From assembly GCA_030426265.1 (NCBI GenBank), contig JAUHYP010000031.1, positions 1-36,855 on the forward strand: a DNA stretch of 36,855 nucleotides, in the 5' to 3' direction. This document shows positions 1-7,168 of the stretch, in pieces (the first letter of the stretch is position 1; every line of letters starts with the position of its first letter). The notes below the pieces were generated by a model. The model saw only the letters and a program-made list of their open reading frames with translations, did no database searches and was not told the DNA's origin. A program made the translations under genes and the position numbers. This DNA comes from Gammaproteobacteria bacterium (GTDB lineage: Bacteria > Pseudomonadota > Gammaproteobacteria > Xanthomonadales > SZUA-36).

Positions 1-42
1 GGCACTGAAAAGGAATGCGAGAAGAAAAAGGCTGCGTTTCAT
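1..42 (-). CDS. Start of an exported protein, cut by the window edge
   Basis: An ATG at 42-40 on the minus strand opens a reading frame that runs off the left edge. The visible residues are MKRSLFLLAFLFSA, a basic n-region followed by a hydrophobic stretch typical of a Sec signal peptide. A weak AGGAT ribosome-binding site lies about nine bases upstream. It follows the terminated gene ending at 137 on the same strand, so it is probably transcribed separately. Only 14 codons are visible, so function cannot be stated. Confidence 0.5.
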   Translation of the reverse strand, partial: MKRSLFLLAFLFSA

Positions 43-84
43 GGCGCGGAATCCTGGGTCGAACCCGGACAGTGGGTTTCAGAT

Positions 85-116
85 AAAAAAACGGGCACCC
101 ATGCGGGTGCCCGTTT
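85..116 (-). terminator. Rho-independent terminator after the Asp-Pro repeat protein
   Basis: On the minus strand a perfect 12-bp stem (AAACGGGCACCC paired with GGGTGCCCGTTT) with a four-base GCAT loop is followed by a run of T residues. It lies 21 bases past the stop codon of the gene ending at 137. The arms are 105-116 and 89-100. Confidence 0.92.
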
Positions 117-136
117 CTGGCTTGCCTGTATTGCGC

Positions 137-1183
137 TTACTGCACGGTCGCAGTCGCCCGGAACCGGACCAGGCAGCTGCTGGTCGGGCAGGTCGACGTG
201 GCGTTCGGATCGAAATCCGTCACGTCCTTGTAAGCGATATTGATGTAGTAACGTCGGTTCTTCTGCAAGACGCACTTGCCGGCCGTGGCGGTGGTGCCCG
301 TGGTGTACTGGAGCGCCTGGCCATTGGCCTGCAACTGGAAGCAGTTGTCCGTGACGTTGGTCGTGAACGACCCGGGGCATTCGCTGATCGACACGTGACG
401 GATGCCGCCGCTCAGCGGAATGGACGTCACGGAACCGGCCACATCCTGGCTGGTGGTGTCGAAGCGCACGGCCATGTACTTGTTGTAACCAACATAGTAG
501 TCATTGCCGTTCTGGTTGCGCACCGGGAAACCGCCGGATGCGAACACTTCGTTCCAGGTGTACTCATCACCGTTGGTGATGTCCGTGGAACTGCAGTTCA
601 CGACGTCGGGGTTGCCGTCCGGCGAAGCCGTAACGGTCACGCTGACGGTGGCCGTGGCGGTGCTGCCGTTGGTGCCCTGGCACCACATCCGGTACTGCGA
701 GCTGCCCACCTTGTGGTTCATGGTGATGGCCACGCTGCCACCGGCGGCGTTCGGAACATGGTTCTGCCACTGCGCGTTGCCGCCGCCCCACCACGTATCA
801 CACACTTGTGCGTTTTCGGTCGTCCAGGTGAACGTCACCGTTTCACCGAACACGACGGAAAGCGGGTTGGCTGCGAGCGTCACACCGACATCGGCAGTCG
901 GCTCGGGATCGGGATCAGGGTCCGGATCGGGATCGGGATCGGGATCGGGATCGGGATCAGGGTCCGGATCGGGATCCGGATCAGGATCAGGATCGACACT
1001 GCCCTGCTGAACCACCCAGTCATTCACCGCGGTGATCTGGATGTGGCCCGTGGCCGGGTCGATGGTGATGGACGTGATGTCGACCGAAGGGATCGTCACG
1101 TCGTTGAATATGATGTCTGCAGACGCCACCGTCGGGGCGCTTGCCACTACCAGGCAAAGCCCGATCTTCCTTAGTACGCGCAT
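137..1183 (-). CDS. Secreted protein with an (Asp-Pro)15 linker and Ig-like domain
   Basis: A 348-residue exported protein of unknown function. Residues 1-22 form a signal peptide ending in ASA. About 40 residues follow, then 15 Asp-Pro dipeptides and Glu-Pro, a rigid acidic linker. Next is an Ig-like beta-sandwich segment (ANPLSVVFGETVTFTW onward) with two cysteines that could pair, then a C-terminal domain of about 160 residues with several cysteines and many aromatic residues. The ATG at 1183 is preceded by a GGAGAGAG ribosome-binding site. It has its own terminator and sits between other exported proteins downstream of the T2SS operon. It could be a T2SS substrate or a surface adhesin; both are inference. 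I do not recognise the C-terminal domain. Confidence 0.8.
   Translation of the reverse strand: MRVLRKIGLCLVVASAPTVASADIIFNDVTIPSVDITSITIDPATGHIQITAVNDWVVQQGSVDPDPDPDPDPDPDPDPDPDPDPDPDPDPDPEPTADVGVTLAANPLSVVFGETVTFTWTTENAQVCDTWWGGGNAQWQNHVPNAAGGSVAITMNHKVGSSQYRMWCQGTNGSTATATVSVTVTASPDGNPDVVNCSSTDITNGDEYTWNEVFASGGFPVRNQNGNDYYVGYNKYMAVRFDTTSQDVAGSVTSIPLSGGIRHVSISECPGSFTTNVTDNCFQLQANGQALQYTTGTTATAGKCVLQKNRRYYINIAYKDVTDFDPNATSTCPTSSCLVRFRATATVQ
905..994 (-). repeat. Hexanucleotide tandem repeat encoding Asp-Pro
   Basis: Fifteen consecutive six-base units, mostly CCGATC on the minus strand with a few synonymous variants (CCTGAT, CCGGAC, CCGGAT), encode (Asp-Pro)15. Because the unit is six bases long, slippage would change linker length without breaking the frame. 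Some units are identical at DNA level and others differ only at third positions, which suggests both recent duplication and selection on the dipeptide. Confidence 0.9.
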
Positions 1184-1290
1184 TGTCTCACTCTCTCCAA
1201 AAGTCCGCCCAAATCAGTTGTTGTCTGCTCTCTAGTGTTTTGTTCAAGTCGGAGCAGTATGTGCCGCATTGTACGCGATTTTCTTCGCGC

Positions 1291-1318
1291 CAAAAAGAGG
1301 GGGCCTTGCGGCCCCCTC
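1291..1318 (-). terminator. Rho-independent terminator after the 539-residue exported protein
   Basis: On the minus strand a 9-bp GC-rich stem (GAGGGGGCC paired with GGCCCCCTC) closes a GCAA tetraloop and is followed by TTTTT. It lies about 30 bases after the stop codon of the gene ending at 1347 and separates it from the Asp-Pro repeat gene. Confidence 0.93.
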
Positions 1319-1346
1319 CAGGTCTTGCCAGGCAGTCAACCAGAGC

Positions 1347-2966
1347 TTACGGGACCACCGGTGCAGCAACTGCTGACACCAGTTTCGTACCCTTGTGCTG
1401 GTAGATACCACCGTACACAGCCGCGAGGCCGTTGTTGGAGTTGCCGAACTTCTGGGCAGCGAAACCAACCACCGGCAGACCGGCCAGGCCACCGAGGCCC
1501 ACACGATCAGAGAAGCCGCTCGGGGACACTTCGTCTTCGTAGGTCAGCATTTCGATGTTGACCCAGCCAGACTCGAAGCCCAGGACGGTGTTGTCGAAGT
1601 TGGTGAAGGTCACGGAACCGAGGATTTCGGTCGTGTCACCAGCTTCATCACCGTCGCCGAAGCGGATGATGTTGGTTTCATAGCACAGCTCGAAGGTGTC
1701 GAACGGAACCACCTGGTCGGGCGGAGCCGGAGACACGATCGGCGGACGCGTGGTGTCTTCCGGAGAAGTGCTCTGCTCTTCGCGGTCGAAGATACCGGAG
1801 ATCAGCACGTCACGACCGAAGTCGGGATCGCTGCTCGGCACGGCGCGGTCGGTCACGATACCCAGGATGACCGGCTCACACGCGGTGGCGAAGTCTTCAT
1901 CGGTACGAACGGCCCACGGGGTGACGAACGGATCCAGCGGCGGAACCGGCACGTTCAGCGGATCAACGTAGAACGCCTTGGTCGGGAAGGTCAGCACCCA
2001 CTCGGTCTGGCCGTTGATGGCCGCTTCCGTGGTGTATTCGTTCGCGATCTGGTCGTGCATGAACAGGAACGAAACCGCGTCGACGCTGCGGGTCAGGCCG
2101 GTGGAAGCCAGCACGGAACCGTCGTCGAGGAACACCGTACCGGTGAACACGTCGGAAGAGTTCAGGCCCGGCAGTTCGGAACCCGGCTCCTGGTGAAGTG
2201 CAACACCCAGCGGGTCAACGATGCTGGCGAAGCCGTTGATGGCTTTAGCGTCGTAGGACACCATGAAGCCCGTGGCGGCGTTCACAACGGCAGCGCCGCC
2301 GAACAGACCACCGGTCGGGGGCAGGATGCCGTCCAGCTCGTCCATGATCCAAGCGCCGTCGTTGGCGTTGTTGGAAGAGTCGGTCCAGGCGTCAACCAGA
2401 GCACCACAGTCAGCCGGCAGGCGGTTGGAACCGTGAGTGACGTCCGCGCCCCAGGTCAGGGGATCCAGCTCGCCCATTTCGATCATCTCGAAGTGGCCTT
2501 CAGCCGCACGGCCGATTTCCTGGGTACCCAGGTCATCGTTCACGCCGGTGAACTTGAAGGGCAGGAACTCCTGCAGGCCCGGGCCACCGCTCGCATCTTC
2601 GAACAGGTAGGGCACGGTGCATGAGGAGTCAGCCGTCAGCAGGTGCGGGGTACCGTCCACGTCCAGAAGGGCCGCGGTCCACACGTCGTACGGAGACATG
2701 TAGAGGTTGAAGTCGAGCACTTCGCGTGAGTTTTCGGCTTCCAGGAAACGCACTTTCACAGCCTTGGAGTTGCCGGTGGTGTTGACCACAGACAGCAGCG
2801 TCGCGTTGTCGTTACGCGTGGTGAAGTACGGGTAGATCAGGACCTGACCCAGACCATCCGGGTTCAGGGACATGGTCGGCGCCACCTGGGCGGTCGCGGT
2901 TGCGGCAATACCCGCAGCACCGGCCAACCCAGCGAGAACCGCCGAAGTCAGATTTTTTCTGTTCAT
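1347..2966 (-). CDS. Uncharacterised exported protein, 539 residues
   Basis: A secreted protein without a function I can name. The start is taken as ATG 2966 because AGGAG lies eight bases upstream; an upstream ATG at 3011 would add 15 residues before the signal peptide. Residues 1-26 (MNRKNLTSAV to ATAQ) are a signal peptide. The mature part is acidic, rich in Asn, Asp, Gly and Thr, has no transmembrane segment, and starts with a GLGQVLIYPYFTTRN segment that I associate with conserved hypothetical proteins of marine and halophilic gammaproteobacteria. Base composition looks less GC-rich than its neighbours, which with the strong ribosome-binding site and terminator suggests high expression. 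It lies just downstream of the T2SS operon, so it is a possible substrate (inference). Confidence 0.82.
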   Translation of the reverse strand: MNRKNLTSAVLAGLAGAAGIAATATAQVAPTMSLNPDGLGQVLIYPYFTTRNDNATLLSVVNTTGNSKAVKVRFLEAENSREVLDFNLYMSPYDVWTAALLDVDGTPHLLTADSSCTVPYLFEDASGGPGLQEFLPFKFTGVNDDLGTQEIGRAAEGHFEMIEMGELDPLTWGADVTHGSNRLPADCGALVDAWTDSSNNANDGAWIMDELDGILPPTGGLFGGAAVVNAATGFMVSYDAKAINGFASIVDPLGVALHQEPGSELPGLNSSDVFTGTVFLDDGSVLASTGLTRSVDAVSFLFMHDQIANEYTTEAAINGQTEWVLTFPTKAFYVDPLNVPVPPLDPFVTPWAVRTDEDFATACEPVILGIVTDRAVPSSDPDFGRDVLISGIFDREEQSTSPEDTTRPPIVSPAPPDQVVPFDTFELCYETNIIRFGDGDEAGDTTEILGSVTFTNFDNTVLGFESGWVNIEMLTYEDEVSPSGFSDRVGLGGLAGLPVVGFAAQKFGNSNNGLAAVYGGIYQHKGTKLVSAVAAPVVP

Positions 2967-2980
2967 TACAACACTCCTAT

Positions 2981-2990
2981 TGTGTACACA
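2981..2990. promoter_or_regulatory. Palindrome TGTGTACACA ahead of the exported-protein gene
   Basis: A perfect 10-bp palindrome ends about 15 bases before the ATG at 2966, immediately upstream of the AGGAG ribosome-binding site. The position would suit an operator or a small 5'-UTR element. A palindrome this short can also arise by chance, so regulatory function is only a possibility. Confidence 0.25.
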
Positions 2991-3114
2991 GGGCTTGATA
3001 CGCACGCGCATTCCCGTTTTCTCCGCCGCCTAATGGCCATGGCGGCACGGCACGAGTGCACGTGTGCCGCGTAATGGTAATGGATTTACCGGGGCGGGGC
3101 AACGCCTTTGTCCC

Positions 3115-3525
3115 TCATTCGCCGGGGACGAAATACCACTGTCCGTCGCTGCGCACCCAGTTCTCGGTCGCATCGCCACGGCTGGGGAAGCGGGTGACGC
3201 CCGGAACCGCGCCAAATACCTCGTATTCCAGGGATATCCGTACCTTGCAGGAATCTTCTTCGCAATTACTTTCATTTGCACGCGCCGCGGTCCACCGCAC
3301 GCGCCGCATCAACTGCTGGCGCTGGTAGTCCGCGGACGAAACGCTCGAACGATAACCCGGGCTGAGGTAGTCATAGGCGGCCGCGTAATCCTCAGCGAGG
3401 AACAGGTCGAGGCGCTCCTGGGCGCGTTCGAGGACCTGGTTTTCGGGCGTGGGACCCATGCCGGCGCAGCCGGCGAGGAACAGGCCGCCCGCCAGGGCGA
3501 GGGAAGTGGAGCAGAGCTTATTCAT
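3115..3525 (-). CDS. Small lipoprotein coupled to gspD
   Basis: A 136-residue lipoprotein. The start is taken as ATG 3525, which gives a classic lipoprotein signal MNKLCSTSLALAGGLFLAGC with lipobox LAGC (Cys at residue 20). The start overlaps the end of gspD by eight bases, so translation is probably coupled. The mature part begins with a helical stretch (ENQVLERAQERLDLFLAEDYAAAYDYLSPGYR) followed by beta-like segments, an arrangement resembling NTF2-like folds. Two cysteines sit close together in SNCEEDSC. Its place as last gene of a T2SS operon next to the secretin makes a role in secretin targeting or assembly attractive, but it does not resemble the GspS or AspS pilotins I know; this is inference. 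Confidence 0.8.
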   Translation of the reverse strand: MNKLCSTSLALAGGLFLAGCAGMGPTPENQVLERAQERLDLFLAEDYAAAYDYLSPGYRSSVSSADYQRQQLMRRVRWTAARANESNCEEDSCKVRISLEYEVFGAVPGVTRFPSRGDATENWVRSDGQWYFVPGE

Positions 3526-5695
3526 AGTCGTTCGCCGTTGTTTCGTTGTCGTCGTCACTACGCAAGGTGGTGATCTTCAGCGGGCGGACGCGGATGAACT
3601 CGTCCTCGAGGTCGTCCGTCACCGCCTGGAGATCGGCGTTGTTCTCGAGCACCGTGGGCGTGATCATCACGATGGTCTCGGTGCGGGTGGAATCGTCTGA
3701 TTTCGACCCGAACAGCGCGCCGAGGCCCGGAATCCGGTTGAGATAGGGAACGCCACCGCTCGAGAGCCGGCTGGATTCCTGGATCAGGCCGCCCAGGAAC
3801 ACCGTGTTGCCCGACTGTACCGCCACCTGGCTCTGCACCCGGCGGTCGCTGATGGGCGGGTTGGTCCCGTCGGGCGCCGGCCCGGGTTCACTGACTTCCT
3901 GGGAAATGTCCAGGTAGACCAGGCCGCCCGGGTTGATGCGAGGCGTCACGTCCAGGGTCACGCCGGTCGAGACGTACTGGGCGCTGGTGATCAGGTTGTC
4001 GGTATTGCCGCCGGTGTTGATGCTCGTGGATTGCACCGGAATCTGGATGCCCACGGTAATGCTGGCGCTTTCGTTGTTGCGCACCACCAGCGAAGGCGCC
4101 GAAAGCGTCCGAAGGTCGGTCACCTGGTCCAGCGCCGTGATGGTGGCCTGGACCAGGGTCTTTTCGCCAAACAGGATGTCCGTCAGCGTTGCCGTCACGC
4201 CACCTTCGTTCGAACTGGCCGTTTCGATGATTCGCCCGGAATCGTTGAATCCGTCCGGCGGATTGTTCAGCTGGTTGCTGAAGAACCAGTTGACGCCGTA
4301 CTGGAGGTTCTCGTTCAGTTCCACCGCCATCACCTGCGCCTCGATCAGGACCTGCAGGGGCTCCTCGTCGATGCGTTCAATGGCCGCCAGGATGCTGCCG
4401 TACTGGCTCTGCGTGGCCTGGATCAGCAGGGAGTTGGTCTCCACCACGGAGGTGATGCGGATGTTCGCGTCCTCGCCCAGGAGACTGCCTTCCTGGACGT
4501 CGCCCGAGCCACCGCTGTTTTCGAAGCCCGCCTGGTTGGCCTGCTGGCGGTTGCTGTTGAAGTCCCCGACCCGGCTCATGGTCACGGGCTCCAGGCCCGG
4601 CGCCAGGTTGCTGCGGCGGTCACGATCCCGGCCGCCGCCAGTGCTGCCACCAAACAACTGGGTCAGGTAATCGGCCAGCACCTGCGCCTCCAGGTTCTTC
4701 ACCTTGTAGACGTACAGTTGCATGCCCGAGCCGGCCGCGCCCCGGTCCAGCCGGGTCACCCACTCCTGGGCCTTGGCCAGGTATTCCTCCTTGGGCGTGA
4801 TGACCATCACCGCGCCGAGGCGCTCCATGGGCACGAAGCGGAACAGGCCCGCCAGGGGGCTTTCCGCGTCCATGCCGAAGATCTGGGACAGCTCGGTGGT
4901 GATCGACTCGACGTCCACGGTGCGCAGCGGGTAGATGCCCACCGACATGCCCGCCAGCCAGTCCACATCGAAGATTTCCACCGTGCGCAGGTAGTTCCGC
5001 AATTCCTCGCGCGTGCCGGCGAGGAAGATCATGCTGCGCATCACGTCCACGTTGACGATGGCGTTGGGCCGCACATAGGGCTCCAGGATTTTCGCCATCT
5101 CGGTCGGGGAGACGTATTCCAGGGGCACCGCGCGCACGGCGAAACCGCGCACCTGATTCACCCCGCCCATCTCGGGCACCAGGTGCCCGGGGATGGCCTG
5201 CTCGATGGGCAGCACGTGGTAGCGCCCTTCGTGGAAGACCAGGGTCGCGCCGTTCCAGCGCAACAGCAGCTCCAGGATGGGCATCAGCTGTTCGCGGGTG
5301 ACCGGCTTGGAGGTGGCGAAGGTCACCTGCCCGCTCACGCCGGGACCGATCACGAAGGTCTCCTGCAGCACCTCGCCCAGGATGGTGTGCACCACCGACT
5401 GGATGGTTTCGCCCTCGAAGTTCAGGACGATCTCGCCGTCCTCCGACAGCGCCGGGGCGCGGGCGCGGGCGGCGTCCTCGTTGACGAAGCTGCCCTGCCC
5501 GGCGTAGTACTCGGTTTCCTCGATACCGTTGTCGACGGGTTCGTCGCCCTCGGCGGCCCCGATCACGGGGTCGCCGTGCGCGTCGACGGCGCCGGTGCTG
5601 TCCAGGCGGGGATGCGGGTTCTCTTCCGGCCGCTGCACCGTGCCACAGGCCGACAGCAGCAGGACGCCCGCCAGGAACATCGCGGTTCGTTTCAT
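3518..5695 (-). CDS. gspD: GspD, T2SS outer-membrane secretin
   Basis: The multimeric outer-membrane channel of the type II secretion system, 725 residues from ATG 5695. That start has a GGGAGAAGAG ribosome-binding site and gives a signal ending in the lipobox LLSAC (Cys17); an ATG at 5758 would add 21 residues. After an acidic linker (about residues 20-85) come the N0 domain (GEIVLNFEGETIQSVVHTIL), repeated N1-N3 domains with a Gly/Arg/Asp-rich loop (GGSTGGGRDRDRRSN), and the C-terminal secretin domain with the motif VPYLNRIPGLGALFGS. A charged tail of about 50 residues follows. A lipid-anchored secretin is known for BfpB of type IV pili; for GspD it is less usual and would bear on pilotin need. 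It is preceded by gspC. Confidence 0.95.
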   Translation of the reverse strand: MKRTAMFLAGVLLLSACGTVQRPEENPHPRLDSTGAVDAHGDPVIGAAEGDEPVDNGIEETEYYAGQGSFVNEDAARARAPALSEDGEIVLNFEGETIQSVVHTILGEVLQETFVIGPGVSGQVTFATSKPVTREQLMPILELLLRWNGATLVFHEGRYHVLPIEQAIPGHLVPEMGGVNQVRGFAVRAVPLEYVSPTEMAKILEPYVRPNAIVNVDVMRSMIFLAGTREELRNYLRTVEIFDVDWLAGMSVGIYPLRTVDVESITTELSQIFGMDAESPLAGLFRFVPMERLGAVMVITPKEEYLAKAQEWVTRLDRGAAGSGMQLYVYKVKNLEAQVLADYLTQLFGGSTGGGRDRDRRSNLAPGLEPVTMSRVGDFNSNRQQANQAGFENSGGSGDVQEGSLLGEDANIRITSVVETNSLLIQATQSQYGSILAAIERIDEEPLQVLIEAQVMAVELNENLQYGVNWFFSNQLNNPPDGFNDSGRIIETASSNEGGVTATLTDILFGEKTLVQATITALDQVTDLRTLSAPSLVVRNNESASITVGIQIPVQSTSINTGGNTDNLITSAQYVSTGVTLDVTPRINPGGLVYLDISQEVSEPGPAPDGTNPPISDRRVQSQVAVQSGNTVFLGGLIQESSRLSSGGVPYLNRIPGLGALFGSKSDDSTRTETIVMITPTVLENNADLQAVTDDLEDEFIRVRPLKITTLRSDDDNETTANDYE

Positions 5696-5750
5696 CACTC
5701 TTCTCCCGGGACCTCGATTGCGTGCGGCCGGGTTTGCCGCCTGGGTCCCG

Positions 5751-6587
5751 TTATTCATCCCCGGAATCTTCTTCGTCGCCTGTCTCGCCGGAACCGGCGC
5801 TTTCCCGGTTCTCGCGGTTCGTCCGCATCAGGGAGCGGATCGCATCCTGGTAGGCGTTGCGCGTGGCGGCCTGGTCGCCTTCTTCCTCGGCTTCGGCCGC
5901 CTCGGCCTCGGCGCGCAACTGCTCGCGCCGTTCGCGGATGCGCTCGCGGATCTCGTCCGCACGCGAGCGGGTTTCGTCGGGCGGCACATCGTCGCCGGCT
6001 TCGAAATCCGCCTCCTCATCGACCGCCCGGCGCGGCTCGGGTTCCGGCGGCTGGGCGATCATCGCGTCGTGGACGGCCAGTTCCACGTGAACCTCGTCGC
6101 CGTCGGAGGAGAGCAGGTTCACGCGGCGCGGCTCGACGCTGTCGACGCTCCAGCCCACGAACTTGCCCTCCAGCGGCATGCCCTCCCGGATGACCACGGC
6201 CTCTCCACCGTCTTCGGGCGTCAGGGTCACGACCCGCTCGGTGGGCGTGATCACCACCCCGGTCAGGCGCACCCGGGGCGGGTCGGCCACGGCCAGTTCG
6301 ACCTCCGGCTCATCCTCGTCACCGGCCAACTCCAGGCTGGCGGCCATCGGACGGCGTGTCTCGTTGAACACCGGCCGTGCATTGATCACCTCGTAGTCAC
6401 GCAGGGGGCCCAGCGCCTCGGCGCGCACGATGTCGGGCGCGCCCGTGCCGCTTCCATCGGCGGCGGCCTCGACGCCCGACGAGGCTTCACCGCCCCACAG
6501 CAGCGTCAGCCCGAGGCCGACCAGCACCAGGAAGCCGCTCAGGCCCAGCAGGGCCATGCCGACGGGATTTCCGTGGATCGGGTTCAC
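5751..6587 (-). CDS. gspC: GspC/XpsN-type inner-membrane clamp protein
   Basis: The bitopic inner-membrane protein that links the assembly platform to the secretin, 278 residues. It starts at GTG 6587, overlapping the gspM stop as GTGA. One transmembrane segment lies near residues 10-31. The periplasmic part has the INARPVFNETRRP segment and a beta-rich stretch (RLTGVVITPTERVVTLT to GKFVGWSVDSVEPRRVNL) that match the homology region of GspC proteins. There is no PDZ domain. The C-terminal third is instead a highly charged, Glu/Arg-rich probable coiled coil (about residues 205-240) and an acidic tail, reminiscent of the coiled coil in Pseudomonas XcpP. In Xanthomonas the gene at this place is called xpsN. 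The family call rests partly on position. Confidence 0.7.
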   Translation of the reverse strand: MNPIHGNPVGMALLGLSGFLVLVGLGLTLLWGGEASSGVEAAADGSGTGAPDIVRAEALGPLRDYEVINARPVFNETRRPMAASLELAGDEDEPEVELAVADPPRVRLTGVVITPTERVVTLTPEDGGEAVVIREGMPLEGKFVGWSVDSVEPRRVNLLSSDGDEVHVELAVHDAMIAQPPEPEPRRAVDEEADFEAGDDVPPDETRSRADEIRERIRERREQLRAEAEAAEAEEEGDQAATRNAYQDAIRSLMRTNRENRESAGSGETGDEEDSGDE

Positions 6588-7168
6588 GACTTCAGGTAGC
6601 CCGACATGTTGAAGCGCACGTCCAGGGGATGAACCGTCTCGTCATCGCCGCGGGCCCGGGAGCGCGCGCGGGGACGGAGCACATTGAGGTCGTCGATCAG
6701 CACCATGGGCGTTTCGGATTCCAGCCGGTAGAGGATCTGCAACAGGTCCTCGCCGTGGCAGCGCATCCGCACGTTGACGGTCACGCGCTGGAACCGCTCC
6801 TGCACGCGCGGGCGCACGGGCTGGCGACTGACGATCTGGCAGGAATCGTCCGCCTGGGTCTCGACCATCTGGCCCAGCCGGTCCGCCATGGCGGCGGCGG
6901 CCTCGTTGAAGTTGCCTTCGGCCAGGAACAGTTCCGCGTCCTCGCGGGACTCGCGAATCGTGGCCAACTGGGCCTGCAGCGTGTCGCGCTGCGCCGCGAT
7001 CTCCTCGAAGCGGCCCAGCTGTTCGCGCAGGTCGTCGATCTCGCCGGCATACGCGGCGTGGCGCTGGAAGAACCAGTGGAAACAGATCATGTAGACCGCG
7101 ATCAGCACGATCACCAGGATCAGGATGGCGGTGAGGCGTCCGTCCTTGCCCTCGGGCACGATCTGCAT
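6584..7168 (-). CDS. gspM: GspM, T2SS assembly-platform protein (XpsM type)
   Basis: An inner-membrane protein of 194 residues that partners GspL. A short cytoplasmic N-terminus is followed by one transmembrane helix (about residues 13-33), a coiled coil (EIDDLREQLGRFEEIAAQRDTL) and a periplasmic ferredoxin-like domain including RVTVNVRMRCHGEDLLQILYRLE. The last part resembles the T2SSM_b/PilO-like family found in Xanthomonas-type systems. The ATG at 7168 overlaps the gspL stop by one base (TGATG). Confidence 0.85.
   Translation of the reverse strand: MQIVPEGKDGRLTAILILVIVLIAVYMICFHWFFQRHAAYAGEIDDLREQLGRFEEIAAQRDTLQAQLATIRESREDAELFLAEGNFNEAAAAMADRLGQMVETQADDSCQIVSRQPVRPRVQERFQRVTVNVRMRCHGEDLLQILYRLESETPMVLIDDLNVLRPRARSRARGDDETVHPLDVRFNMSGYLKS

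Noticed and set aside
905-994. Direct repeats considered as a CRISPR array
   Set aside because: The unit is six bases, continuous and without spacers; it encodes Asp-Pro in an exported protein.
504-1010. Plus-strand frame encoding Gly-Ser repeats
   Set aside because: It is the reverse complement of the Asp-Pro tract and has no ribosome-binding site or signal peptide.
3024-3046. Hairpin GCCGCC/GGCGGC after the T2SS operon considered as terminator
   Set aside because: Only six base pairs, a 10-base loop and no T-run on the minus strand.
4031-6193. A 720-codon plus-strand open frame over gspC and gspD
   Set aside because: Antisense shadow of the T2SS genes with skewed His/Gln/Arg composition.
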